A stretch of DNA of 64,000 nucleotides, taken from NCBI RefSeq assembly GCF_022539665.2, contig NC_081332.1:3071884-3135883 (forward strand), given 5' to 3'. This DNA is from Daphnia carinata (taxonomy: Eukaryota; Arthropoda; Branchiopoda; Diplostraca; Daphniidae). The notes under the pieces are model-generated. The model worked only from the letters and a program-made list of their open reading frames with translations. It searched no databases and was not told the origin of the DNA. The translations under genes and the position numbers were made by a program. Below are positions 46,001-59,312 of the stretch, piece after piece (the first letter of the stretch is position 1; each line of letters begins with the position of its first letter).

Positions 46001-49000
46001 TCACAGTCCAACGCGATTGACTCGAACTGATTGAAAGAACGTGGCGTCGCTCTTTTATTTCGTTCCTACTAAAAGCTGGTTACATCGATCGCGACTCTCT
46101 TAACCATCCATCTCCCGTTCCCCTCTTTTCATCCTAAAAATAAATACTGCGAATACAGGAGACGAGTGACCGAATCCGCATCAGTTTCATGAAAAATCAC
46201 ATCCCATTTTTGTTTTTTTCCCCCGCCCGTTTTTTTCCATTTGACTTGAGTCACGATCCGATACGAATGTAGACGTGCAAGTCAAAGTCTTTTTTTGTGT
46301 GTGCTATATTCACCAGGGTAGACATTGGATGGATTATTCCAATCATTCCTCGCGTGCGCACATCCGGAAAGAGGGACGTTCGTACAATCATCTGCGTGAG
46401 AGCTCCTTCTGCTTTTACGCGTGTCGCCGGATTCGAAAGCATAAGGCACTGCCACACATTGACGTATGGCGAAGCTCACCGTATGTCTATCGCACCCGCC
46501 ATCGCTATGTCACACCGTGAACTCGCTTATACAATTCCTGTTTTTTTTTGTTTTTTTTTTGCTGATTCTATCCGTTGCCAAAAATAAGAAAAAATCCGCA
46601 TTTCATTTGAGTTCAAAATCCAAACAGTCGCGACTGGAACGTGTTGAAACTCAACATTCAAAGAATCGATCCATTATGGCAAGGAATTAGATTTCTGATG
46701 GTGCGATCGCGTTCGGCAGAGACCTGGCGGCGGTCCGCTTAAAGCGCGTCTCGGTACATTGTACCGCGGTGGGCGGGCCCCGATATCGACACTCTTGTTG
46801 CTGTGGTTAATGGCTAATCTCTCTTCATCTGTTTATCGCCATTCTACTCTATCGATTTCTAACGCTAAGCCCCCCAAGGCCCTTCAACACATTTACTCTC
46901 AACTTGATTGGGACAACATAGAAAGAAAAAAAGCGGTAAGTGCAAACGCCGATGGCAATCACTCCCACACAGGGAACGAAAGCAAGACGCACATTATGGT
47001 CGTTGATATCTAAGTAATAGAAGCTGCTCCGCAAAAACAGGCGATACAAGAGAACGCGTCGATATCGGCTAAAGTTAATGAAATCATGAAAGACAGATTT
47101 TGCTGGAAGCCCTCGCATGAGGAAACCCGAAGAAATATCTCAACGTGTATGTTTTATTTCCCATCCGCTAGCGCTGGTTAACTCTCTCCCACAGGAGGTT
47201 TCCAATCAACTCCGCAGAATCCACGCACAAATTGAGTTCGGGTACGTTGCCCTACCCTTTCTCTCTTTCTCTCTCTCTCTGACGGCCATCCGGGCTGGAG
47301 ATTTCAACCGCGTGAGGTGAAATGAGATTCCGCTTAGGTCGCTAGGGACCCGCAAACCACAACAAACAAAGCAATAAAAAAAAAAAAGGAGGAATAAAGA
47401 CATTCTGACCTAATAAAATCCCGTTTTCTTTTCTCTCTCTCTCTCTCTCTCCTCGATTCTGTATTATCGGCTATCTCTACCGCAGTTCGTTATTGTGCGC
47501 ACGCGTTTGACAATTGGATTTCGGCAGACACGGATGGACCGTCTAATGGTAAGCGAAGTGCGTGCCGACAAACCGTTATTATCACATTTATTAGTTAGTG
47601 GAAGAAAAGAAAAAAGACAGCGCGAAGAATAATGGCTTCTATTTTCGTTATAGCTATTCGGTGGTATCGCTTTTACGGCCTTGTATAATGAGCGACATTT
47701 GGTGGTCAATTAACGTCCATTACACATTTGAAAACGGGAAATGGCAGGCGCCTCCGCTTCACATATGCGTCTTTTTTTTTTTTCTTTTAAACTTTAATGT
47801 TAAAGAAGTCGGGTTTTCTACAGTTGCTTCCGGCCTTGAAAAGTACTATAAATCCATTAAGCTAACCATTCGCTCCTTCCCTTTTTCCATAGGTTAAAAT
47901 AAAAATCCATCGGAAATCAATCAATCAATAAACACGAAGAATAGAAATACCAAACGGTCCGTACGCATCTCTCGCCCCGTGTCTTCGCAAAAATAGTCAA
48001 ATCATCGGGGGTGACCAATCAACTATTTTTGAATGAGGGTGGTAGATGAAAATAAGAAAAAAGAAGGCCCCATCTGTTCATCGTCGAGGACGAACTCCAC
48101 GAGAAATACAAACGAAAAAAAAAAATAAATAAATAAATAAAAACAGGTAAAAAAAAAAAAAAAGAGATGCGGGCTTTTTAAAACGTATTGGGGTAAGAGG
48201 GGGGAAGGCTATTGGCCTGAGGGGGCAGGTGTTGCCTTGGTGTTATTTAGTGGTCCCTTCTTCTTTCATAAAAAAAAATGGGTAAAAAAAAAAAAAAAAT
48301 TTAATTCAGTTAAGAGAGACTGTGCGCTTGCAAGGTGCTGTCTGTATGCACACCCTTGTTAACCCCCTACCTTCCCGTATGTTGCCATCGAAACATGTTT
48401 TTCTTCAACGATGTAGAGGGAAAAGACGATTTTCTTTTTGTGTGTGTGTTCCCTTCTTCTAAATAATAATAATAAAGATGAAGCACAGCAGAATGGCGGC
48501 GGTCGGAAGAAGAAAAGGCAGAAGAGGTTGTTGTTGATGTGTGCGCGCTCGTATTGGATTCCATCGGCAACGTACGTCTATACACCTGGAACACGGCGAG
48601 AAGCTCCTTATGGGCCCCCGTGTTTACTATTTGCAACGTTCAGGAGGAACCGTGACAGATGCGGCCAGGCGAATGTCAGCGAAAAAAAATAAAATAATCC
48701 GAGCAAATAATAATAATAATAAAAAAAGGAAGATATCCCCCCCTCCCCGTCCTTGTTGACTTTATGAAAGCCGAAAGCTGTACAAGGGCATCGAGTTCTT
48801 TAACTGTCGGCAGATTCCACCCTCAAACAAACTAGGGAACAAAAAAAATCAAAGCTACAGCGAAAATTGTTGTTGAGCCATTCCAACATCAAAATTTTGG
48901 AAAAAAAAAAACTATGTTTGAAGGAAAACTATGAAAAGGGCGAGTAGACACACAAAAAGTAACTATTTTCACTTTTTTCTATGTGGTAAAGGAGATTACA

Positions 49001-50238
49001 AGAGGAGATAAATTCTCCCAATGTATATATATATATACACGTATACATCGCCATAATGAGACTAGCGTAAATAAAAAGGAACGTGCTCCGGGAGTTCTTG
49101 TCGATCGACCCGGTTCTTTCTTTCTTTCTTTTTTTTTTTTTTACTGGCGCATTATCACGCTCCCATGTCTGTGTGTATACGCCGTCCTTTTCATCCAATA
49201 ACCCGGCCCATTTTTGGCACATTGCCTATATCTAACGTGTACACACAGATACGTTTCTATCCGCAAAACGAACACGACGTCGATAATATTCACGTTGCTC
49301 TGCTGCGTGCCTACGAGCCATCTCTTTTTATAGTTCTTCACACTTCGCATGACTGTTAAAAAAAAACAAAAAAAAAACAAAAAAAAAAAAAAAAAAAAAC
49401 AGTTGTCATTCACGTCCGCTGTTTGAACCATTCCCGCCCTGATTTCATTCTCTCTCTTTGAATTCCACGATTTTTTCTCCCCCCCCCCTCGCCTTAAAAA
49501 TATCAGGAGATCAGACGGAAATGTCACGCGAACTTTGTGCGAGCGAAACGTGCGCCAAACTCAAAGTCGATACAAGTTGACTTTGAGTTAAAGGTAAAGT
49601 CATTTCGCTTTGACTATAACCACTCAAAGGTTTTTTTTTTTTTTTTTTATAACAGGTCCGCTATATACCTGACCCGAATGCCTTATCCACTCTGGAAAAA
49701 CAAAACCAAAAAAAAAAAAAAGGAGAAGAACTTTTTGGCGGATATGCAAGTTACAGAAGGGGCCGAATGTCTCAGTGAAGCCGTGCGAAACATAAAAAAA
49801 AGTCAAATCGTACAAGTTGCTATTTTTTTTTTTTTTTTGCCCCCCCGACCGTCTCACTTTTTCGGTCTCCAACATCCATAAAATGCAAGGTACATGACAG
49901 AAGATGGAAAAAAAAAATGTGAAGCCTTATCCTCTTGTTATATAGGACAGTTCTTATTGATAGTCAAAAGCGAGAAAAATTCCCTTTCTCTATTCCATTC
50001 TTTTTACGACCGATGAAACATGATAAAAAAAATATTTTTTTTTTCGGTGGGAAAAACTGTGATGCTGTAAAACATGATTTTTCGGCGTACGCAAAGTTAT
50101 ATGATGATACAGCCGAAAATTCGATTCGCTTCTGCTTTGCTTCTGTGTACCCCCTCCCCCTCTCCTCTTTAAAAAAAAAAAAAAAGAAAAAAAAGAAACC
50201 CTTCGGCCTGTCGGACTTATTTGTTCCGGTTACGCAGA

Positions 50239-50283
<45 letters not shown>

Positions 50284-51080
50284 AGGGGGACTTACGTTGT
50301 TCTCGAGCCGGTCCAATTGAGCCGTGTTGAGCTGCTGGTGCTGGTCGAGCCTCTGGACGTCGTCGCGGACCTGCTGGATCGATTGATTGATTTGTTGGCG
50401 ATGGGCGGCGTCGTCGGCCACCTGAGCCTGCAGGGCGGCCACATCGGATCGTGTCAACTGGAGTTGGCCGGCCGTTTCCTGCTGTTGTTGCAGCTGGCGG
50501 GACACGTTGACCGATCGGTTCAGGTCCAGGATCTCGCCTTTCATTTCGGCCAGCGACGATTGGAGCCAGTGGAGCGTCTTCTGCTCGTTCTCCGATGATG
50601 TCGCCGTCGGCTCCGCGACAAGATGTTGCCCGGTGGGCGCAAGTGCCGCTTCTCGGACGTGTTCCATGTCACGTCTTTCGAAGGACGACGTTAAAAAAAT
50701 AAATAAAAGGGAATTAGTTTTTTTTTTTATTTTTTTTTATTTTTTTTTTAATGCGTGCGCTACGAATGAATGGATGGGACTCACCTGAGAGCGTCAATCT
50801 CTGCGCGCAATTCACCAATGACCGAGGCGTAATGGATGTCACGTAATTTAGTGGCCAGCAGCTCTTCGAGCGCCCGGTTGGTTTCGGCCATTTGTTTGGT
50901 CAATTCGCCGAGTCTTTGGCCTTCCACTTGCAGCACGACGGCACCGTCCAATTCCGAATCGGTCTTTAACAAAGTGTTGGTCGTCGATGACACGGTCGTC
51001 ACCGACGGATCGACTTCACAACTACAAACGCACACTGCGACCAGAACTAACAGACACTTGAACTCTGCCATCGTGGCCAT
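43036..51080 (-). CDS. Scabrous-like secreted coiled-coil fibrinogen-domain protein (4 exons)
   Basis: Exons 51080-50785, 50674-50296, 44727-43800 and 43697-43036 join in phase to 754 residues, close to the 774 of Drosophila Scabrous. Residues 1-23 form a signal peptide (MATMAEFKCLLVLVAVCVCS). Residues 60-530 are mostly Gln-rich coiled coil, interrupted by a basic stretch (KKNQRRRTRSVIDDEDQTNR) that could be a protease site. The last 220 residues are a fibrinogen C-terminal domain: VYCDQETSGGGWTLIQRRSD, FWLGNDNLHRLT, DNDQDLSNTNCADSYQGGWW, and WYDSLENEW. A coiled coil plus FReD with signal peptide is the Scabrous layout; Scabrous is a secreted modulator of Notch in cell spacing. Angiopoietin- or techylectin-like proteins are alternatives. 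Intron 2 is 5.6 kb and begins next to a (TC)n tract. MATMAEF is preferred over the ATG 25 codons upstream because it opens the signal peptide. Confidence 0.72.
44728..50295. other. Large intron of the scabrous-like gene
   Basis: 5.6 kb, rich in poly-A/T runs. Around 46.7-47.6 kb it becomes GC-richer and shows exon-like pieces on the plus strand (see findings), but no consistent gene could be assembled. A (GA)n tract lies at 50243-50279, beside the exon 2 donor. Confidence 0.5.
50243..50279 (+). repeat. (GA)n microsatellite at a splice donor
   Basis: About 18 GA dimers, starting 17 bp inside intron 2 of the scabrous-like gene; on the transcribed strand this is a (UC)n tract just downstream of GTAAGT. 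Confidence 0.9.
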
Positions 51081-52120
51081 TCTCTTGTCGTTAATCAAAC
51101 ACCAAAGGGGAGGCGGTCGCAAACGAAAACTCGTACAGAAACTCTTAAAATTCACACATGAAAATTGTATCGAATTGTCTTTTTTTGTGTGTGTGTTTTG
51201 TCCGTTTCGTTTGAATAAAAATAAAACGTCGTTGGATCAAATAACAAACGGTCACACAAAAACAAAAATGATACTAAGGGGGGAGGGTGAGCTAAAGCCG
51301 GAGTGCTGCACACGTAGTTCACTGCTTGAAGCTCGGAACTCGACTGGCTTCGGTTCGAGTGGTAGCTACCGTTTTGTTCCCTCTGCTATCCCCCCCACCC
51401 CCCCCACCCCCTTTCACATCCAGCACCGTCTTCTCTAACTCCACCCACTTTTTCCTACCCCACGTTTGAGGAGGTCCGGCGTTGGATGCTCCAGTGGCCT
51501 CGTAGCTTCAACAAAAAAAAAAAAAAAAAAAAAAAAAGAAAGAAAAGGGAAGTGGGTGCTAGAACCTAAGAATCTACAGAGAGCGGCGTTCACCTGATGG
51601 CACGCGCTTATTCGCGCCTCCTCCCAACTGCCTCCGCCTTCCAGAAAACAACAAAAACATATGGAACTGCTGCTGCTGCTTTCGTCTGAGTTTGATGTTT
51701 GTGTCATTGTCGAAGGAGTGGGGGTTTGGTGCTTTTGCTAGATGTACGACGCTTGTATCATTTCTTTAACGGAAAATAGAACTGCTGCCATTGGAGTAGC
51801 CAGCTGCAGCTGCCGATAGCGAGGCACGCTCCCGAGCAAAGCTAACATACACACACACACAGACTCGCGTCAGCTATCGTCTTGTACGTATCACCAAGGC
51901 AGACATCAACAGCGTGCTACATAATGCCCTACAATTTATATACATATATATATTTTGGGAGGCATGAGGGCCAAGGAGTCGTCCTTGGAGAAGACGTGCT
52001 GCAATAGCCTCTTTTGTCAATCCCCTCCCCCCTCCCCCGTCAAGTTATAATCAAGGCTAATTCAATCAGTTGGTTGTACTTGCTTTCTACCAATGTCAGT
52101 GAGCCGGGCACGACAATGGT

Positions 52121-52145
52121 ACACACACACACACAGACACACACA

Positions 52146-52179
<34 letters not shown>
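52121..52179 (+). repeat. (CA)n microsatellite
   Basis: About 29 AC dimers with two interruptions (CAGACA) near its start. Confidence 0.95.
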
Positions 52180-52180
<1 letters not shown>

Positions 52181-53091
52181 TAATGTGCTTACATTTACTA
52201 TACAATCCTACTGTATAGGCAAAGTTCACTTTCTTCTTATTCTTTTCCGGCTTTCATTTCCGCTTTGCAAAACAATTCGATTGTTAAGTCTGTTAAGGAT
52301 GTGTGTCTGACATTGTTCGACTAAGTTTCGATTTCCTTTTGATTCGTTTAGCTCCTTCGTTCGGGGTGTCCGTCATCGTATTAACATGCGACGACACGGA
52401 CGGTCACGCCCTATGACGATGCCCCCTTCTCGCTCCCGACAATGTCTCGGCTCAATCGTTTTCTTTCTTACGGCAAGAGCTTACGTTCGAGACGATTGCA
52501 ACGGATTGCGCGCAGTTGCCGAGCTTTGGCTCCGTTAAACCAGCTGGGGGTACACAATTTAGTAGCCAACCAATATGTATAGCGTTAATTGAATGAATCT
52601 ATTCGACCTCCATGATGCACCATTGCTTTTGCTATCCCCCCCCTTCCCCGAAAGTCAGTAGGGGGGAAGAGTCAGTACGTGGTACTTTTAGGAATACACA
52701 TAAAATCGAAAATTTTCATTTTGTAATTTTTAGTTTTTTTTTGTCATGAAGGGGATTTTTCTGACACGACAGCAGAAGCCAATAACAGAGGGGGATCTCT
52801 ACGTTTGTCCGAGTTACTTTCCCCCCTTTCCAAAAAGGCAAAAAAAAAAAGGTGAGGGGGTCGGTTGGCTTCACCTCCAATTATAATAAAGAAGAGAGCG
52901 CGGGTGGCAGCAGGTTATATGCATAGGACGAAAAAAAGAAAAAAAAAAGGCAACAGAAGGGGGTCGGCTATGTGACAGCTGCTCTACGGTGCTCTTATAG
53001 TAGCCGGCCAGCAGCCAACTATCTCAACAAACCTTCTGCCATTATGATTCACTATATGCAAACCCCTCTGTTTTTCCAAGTTGTGTTTCTC

Positions 53092-53095
<4 letters not shown>

Positions 53096-53134
<39 letters not shown>
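53096..53134 (+). repeat. (GA)n microsatellite
   Basis: About 19 uninterrupted GA dimers. Confidence 0.95.
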
Positions 53135-53138
<4 letters not shown>

Positions 53139-53291
53139 ATTAAAATTAAAGAAGAAGATAACCCACTTCACGGCAACCCCACTCTTTTCGTCTGTTGTTG
53201 CTTTAACCTCCCCACCATTCTACATAATGTGTCTGTAACGCATTAGATGGAAAAGCCAAAACTTTTGTTTTTTTTTTTCCCTCTTTCTTCT

Positions 53292-53309
53292 GGGGGGGGG
53301 GGGGGGGGG
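53292..53309 (+). repeat. G18 homopolymer
   Basis: An uninterrupted run of 18 G; other long C or G runs occur at 54430, 56713, 61834 and 62572. Confidence 0.9.
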
Positions 53310-56300
53310 TTCTATCCCGTTCGGCATTTGTTATCAGACGCCAGGTGGATGTCGCCTGATAACCGGTTTCTTCGAAAAGAAAAAAAAAAACGCTTTGAAT
53401 CTGTTTCTTTACCTTCAGTTTCGAAGGAGAAGCACGGGCACACCTGCCCAGCCAACGGCTTCAAAATTACAATCAATTTCATTTTGTTTTACATTTTCCA
53501 TATACAGCTATCGCCCGGGCGGAACATTAAAAATATTTAAAAAAAAAAAAAAAAAAAAAGAAAGTGAAACGATTTTGAACCAGTTGAAAACAGATTGAAA
53601 ACACCAACACGGATTTTCGGCCAACCGTGCACCCGTAACGCACCGTAAGACGAGCTAATCATTGTCCGCTACACGCAGTGTGTCCGTATTTATTTCTAAG
53701 CGTTCCTTTCGCACATTCTCTCCTGTTTACAGAACAAGACAAATCACTTAAATTGGAAAGGAAAACAAAAAATTGCAGAACAAGAGATGGTTGAAAGTGG
53801 CAAGTTCAAACAGTCGAACCTTCTCTACTCCAGTTGACAGTCAGAGATGTGTTAACTTTTTAACAGGAAGCAAATCTACGGCCGTGTAACTTCCGCCGTT
53901 ACGGAGTAAGTTGTCTGACGTCAAATATACGAGTTAGGCTGTTGGGTGGAAAAAGAAACAATCGCTTTCTAACGAAAAGACGAAAATAATTCTGAAAATA
54001 AAAATAAAGAAAGTTGACGACAGTACGAGAAATGTGCCGGGCAAAGTTATTTCCTCTGGAACACGAGAGTTGACGAGTTTTTAACGACCGCCTTTGATGT
54101 CGGATGTCGTTACAATTTTAAAAAACGTAAAAAAAACATTCCATCGGAGAGGAGCAAAACGGAGACAGACACGGGCGGAATTCAACCAGAACTTAACTGA
54201 GTGATGAACAAATAATAATAGAAAAGAAAGATAAATGATTATCACGCCGACACTGGCAACGGCCACCAGATAAGAAAGGTCAACACGACGACGGCAATGC
54301 CCTGCGACCAGCTGCGCATACGTCGTGCAAAACAACAAGAAAAGAAAGCCTCGAAATGACTGCAGAATGTTCCAATATTTACCTGTGCGCCCCTCCTCTT
54401 GGTACAGGGAATGCACTCGGAGTAAAAGGTGGGGGGGGGGGGGTCATCATAAAAATAAAAGAGAGTAAGATCTTTGTGAAAATACACAGCAGAAGGCCTA
54501 TTTTTCTATCAGCTGTTTCAGAAATGAATCGATACTTTCTCCTGCAGGTTTTTGCTCTAGTTTTCCGTCAAACTGCTGCGGGTTGAAAGGTCAATCTCAT
54601 TTTCGCGCTTTCCAAACCACTACAGCTCGACGCACAGCAGTAGGTAACAGGGCAAACTGTGCGCAGTGAAAGGTCTCCACTTCCGTACAAATATCGGTCG
54701 CAGCCTATCTGTGCCATTGACAGTGTCTTCGACATCGTACAATGAACAAAAAAAAAAGGGGGAGATTGAAAAAGAAAAAGAAAAAAAAAAGAAGAAGGCT
54801 GCGGATTGTAAGTAACTAAATAATAGAAGAACCCCTTTTTTTTTTTTTATCCCTCTATATTTGTTAGGTTAGCTCAAAAAGAAGTTTCAATTCCCCCCGT
54901 TTATTTTTGTGTTATCCGGGGGACGACGGTGTAGTGCCTTCACTCCGTCCTGCGCTATTGTTCTGACTCGACCTGATGGTACATGTCGCTCAATGTCTAC
55001 ACCATCGGAACAACCATCTGCCCCGTGTGTGCGGTTTGAAAAACCCTTGGACCTGGCGCACACGCTATCCATGTGCGTATTTTCTCTACCGCCCTTTTAT
55101 TCTGCTCTCTCTCTCTCCTTTATCGATAGGCACCCGCTACAAGAAGCGGATGATCAAACATAAAACTGGAATTATAGACGATGCACGAACCGGGTCGCTA
55201 TGATACAGTTTTCGCCCCTCCGCAAAAACAACACAATCGATCCAGCAAGATCCCCAATAGCGCACGCAATTGCAAGCCGAAAAAACAAAACAAAACAAAA
55301 AAAAAAAATGGGCGTGAAACACACACGCAGCCATCATTTACATAACGATACACCCCTACGATAGCCCCAATCACGGCACGGACCGATTTGAAATATCGTA
55401 TGCCAGTCGGTATAGGTCGTTATAGTTTTCCGATTGATCGAACGTGAAATCAATTAAAACTGGGACCGCGGCCGACAACAAATGATTTGGGATCACGTGA
55501 CGGCCGGGAGAGAGGGTGTGTGTTACAGTCCACACGTGCCGAGGGGGCAACTTGGATTCTGCGTTAAGGTCGTTCGGCATTTTCCGAGAGTCCGATACGT
55601 GTAATGATACATATTGTTCGCTGATGTACACCGGATGAACGGTGGAGCAAGAAAAACCCAGGGTCAATGAGCTTTCGTCCGAGAGCTGAGAAGCAGCTCA
55701 CGATCCATCGACGTTACTGTCCAACATTTCCCTGCTGCACACGATCCAGCCGGCCGTGATGAACTATTCATAAACGCAAGTCGAATGTGAATACTGCGCG
55801 TATTAGCCATTTATTTCCTTCCTTTTCTTATTCCGGGCTGCACGTATACCTTTCCCTTTTTTTTTTTTTTGTTCGTTGAGTCAATAATATGAAATAAAAA
55901 GTACATCGTCGGTTTACATGGCGATGACGTTTACAAATGTCTTTTTGCCCCCCAATTTCTTTGAGGGGGCAAAAAAAAAAAAAAAAAAAAGAAAAGAAAA
56001 CACAACAAAAGAAAAAGAGGCCAACTGCGCATTTTGATGGTATACAGAAAAAAACGTGCCTGCATACATTGCTCAATCTATAGTTGATCATCAAAAGAAA
56101 TATCGCAATGTGTGTGTATACAAGGAGGGCTGCTGCAGACAGACATCGATACATTGACGCATCGACGACATGCATTTGTATGCACAATATATTCCATAAA
56201 GTGGGGGAGGGCTGGCTGTGGATAGCCTCTCTCCCCCATCACGGGGACGAAAGAAAAAAGCATAACAATGCCACTATATATCTCCCATGCACGTAGCAAG

Positions 56301-56897
56301 CCATTCGGTACGCTGTGGCCATATAGATATGCAACTACTCGCAGAGTCTTTGGACTTCTGCATAAACGCTACGATGGAAATAGTCAACGAAATCCAGAGC
56401 AAATAACGTTGCATAGATTTTGCTTTTTTCCCAAGGACCACCCCAACGCTATGGTGTGTGAAAGGGGGGGGGCAGTGGAGTTAACACGACAAAAAGAAGA
56501 GATAAATTTCGAAACCGACATGTAAGAAAAAAAAAAAACGAATTCAATCTAGCGAATTGGACAGCTCGACCGCCGTGCAGAAAAAAAGAGGGACCTGGTT
56601 ATACATATCGAATAACAATCGGATAGACATTGCCCTATATATCGACATCCATAACTGTCCGAAACTATACATCCATTTTTTTTGTTTGCCTTTTGATATC
56701 GAAACGTCCAGCCCCCCCCCCCCCCCCTCTTTTCGAATGCCAATGGTTTCCGCCCATTCAGTTTGCACAAGAGGCCCCCAAGTCGTTCGCATTCATTCAA
56801 GGTTGATGACAATAGAATTACGAGCCCTCCAACCTACAGAAGCAGCGAAATGGACTGTTACTTTCTGCCTCTTGTACACTACTCCCAACTATTTCTT

Positions 56898-56928
<31 letters not shown>

Positions 56929-59244
56929 CTATCTATTGTGATGTCATCTTCTATCGGTCCGGGCCGATATATTTATGGCTCTGTTTTGTTAGATCAACGG
57001 ATATTTACTGTGGAGGATTTGTACAGAGGTATTGCGTGTTGCCTAACCCCCCCCCTTCTTTTTGGCTATTTATCAGAGGGACGGGGGCAGGGTGTGTATC
57101 TATACACAAGACCTCGTACACATAACTGACCCCCAAGGAAAATAAAAATAAATTTTTTTTTTTTTTTTTTGGGAGCTCGGGACGGGGGGTTCATTTGTGG
57201 TTCGTTTCTCTTGTATTCAAAACGCGGCAGACATTCTTTCTTATTTTTCTACATTCTGAGATTTCGGGGCGTTTGTTTGTCGGATTTGTATGCAGTTGTC
57301 CTCCCCACTGACCTCTTCGATTTTTTTTTTTTTCCCTTTGAAATGAAAGAAAAAAAAAATGTTTCTATTTAAAGGATCGCGAGACGAAGATGTATCCTTA
57401 TTCTTCGTCACTGAACTGGAACGAAATCGAAGAAACGGCTTCGAGAGGCTCTTTTTCTACACACATATCCCGCCTACCAACTTGTGAATAATAATTTTTT
57501 TTTTTTTTTTAACTTTTTTTTCTAACAGCGACGTCTTCTATACACTGAATTATTTCGCCTTCTTTAACTCGATTTTTAAGAAAAAAAAAAAAAAAACTAG
57601 ACTAAGGGGTTAGGAAAACGACAAATCTATAGGGAAAGGCACGTGAATGGCAACGTGAATAGGAACGTTGCAACATTTTGTTTTTGATTATTCGTTTCGA
57701 TTCGCGAGAGCCATGGTCGACTACCTCCGACATTCGGTTCATTTACTTTTTTACGCCCTTCAGACTTTATTACATAACGATTTGGATACACACTCCGTTT
57801 CAGGCGAAAGAGAAAAGAGGAAGGGACGCGGGGTGGGGGTATCAAATGTTTTTTTTTCTTTTCCCTCTGCCAAGAAAAATATGAGACCGTCATAAATGAC
57901 AAGGACTCTTTTATTTTTCTCGTCTTTATTTCCTTTTTTTTTTTTAGTCGACTTGGCTAGTCGACTGGCCAAGTCGGCAGGTGATGCAAAACTTTGGAAA
58001 GAAAAGAAACAGACAGATGAAACCTTCACCATCTACAAAGAAACTTTCAAAAAACAAAAAAAAAAAAAAAAAATGAAATTCTTTTATTAAAAGAAATAAA
58101 AGAATTTGTTTTATTCTTTTCATTTCTTTGTTTTTACGATTTTCTTTTGTTCGGTTACGTCGCATCGCGAAAGATAACAAAACGATGGCGGGCGCATTTA
58201 GCAAAGTCTCGAAAAGAGAATAAAAACAAACAGAAAAATGGGAAAAAAAAATGATAACACGCCATAATTGTTATGACTTCCGTCGACATCAGTTCCAGCT
58301 TTTAGTTATGCCCCATCCCTCGTCAAGTATTTCGCCCGTCGCTACGATATCCACTTTTTTTCTCTTCGCTACAAACACATTTGCATAGACACACACACAC
58401 ACACACACGTGTATACGTAATGACCCATCCATCACGCGATCCTTATGCAGGTGCTATTAGAAAACGAGACAGAATAAAAATGGGGAAAAAACATGTCATT
58501 GTGTTTCTTTTCTATCCGCTCAGAAAAAAAAAAAAAAAAAAAAAAAAAGGCAGAACATTTCGTTTTGCATAAACTGATGTACCCAAACAAGAAGCTCAAG
58601 TGTCTGCAGACGCTCGAGTGCTGACGCAGTGGCAGCTGCAACTCTTCAACTCGGGCCAGACTCGCATCGCTATCGCATTAGCGTCGAAAAAAATAAAATA
58701 ATAATAACACTATCGCAGCATATAATTACAAGTATCTTTTTCCTATTTAATTTAAAGCCTTTTTTTTTTCTTAAAAAAAAAAAACCCTTCATTTTCATTG
58801 GACGCGCTTCATCGGCACACGCTGAGAGAGACACTTTGGTCTAATGACGAGATTGACAAGAAAACTATGGGACGTCAAACAGAGTTGTCTCAACTCGAGT
58901 CTTGTCTTCTCTGACATTCGCTTTGTTAATCATCATTCCAAAAGCAAACAGTGCGGCACAGCACCGCAATGGCTTACACGCGCAATTCTTGTCTTTAACA
59001 AAAAAAAAACCAAAATAAAATAAAAGCTTTCGCACACTGGTGGAACAGAGCACATATGAAATGGCAAATGTTTGCCATACCGATGGAGGAGACGCCGCTT
59101 TTTGTTGACGCATACACGCAGACGAAAGGACGGACTTGGCTATTTGTCGTGATAAGCAGATCAATAACGTTAACCCATTTAATAATTTGCACGGTGCAAG
59201 TACACCCGTAGTGGGGAGAGGTAATTATTGTACACAGTACGTAC

Positions 59245-59312
59245 TCGAACCGAACCGAACCGAACCGAACCGAACCTAACCTAATTTAATTTAATTTAAT
59301 TTAATTTAATTT
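59245..59312 (+). repeat. Graded pentanucleotide repeat AACCG - AACCT - AATTT
   Basis: Five or six AACCG units pass into two AACCT units and then six AATTT units. AACCT is the complement-phase of the arthropod telomere repeat TTAGG. Confidence 0.9.

Noticed and set aside
56557-57129. 190-codon plus-strand open frame
   Set aside because: Translated microsatellite and homopolymer (Pro run, Cys-Val run), no family character.
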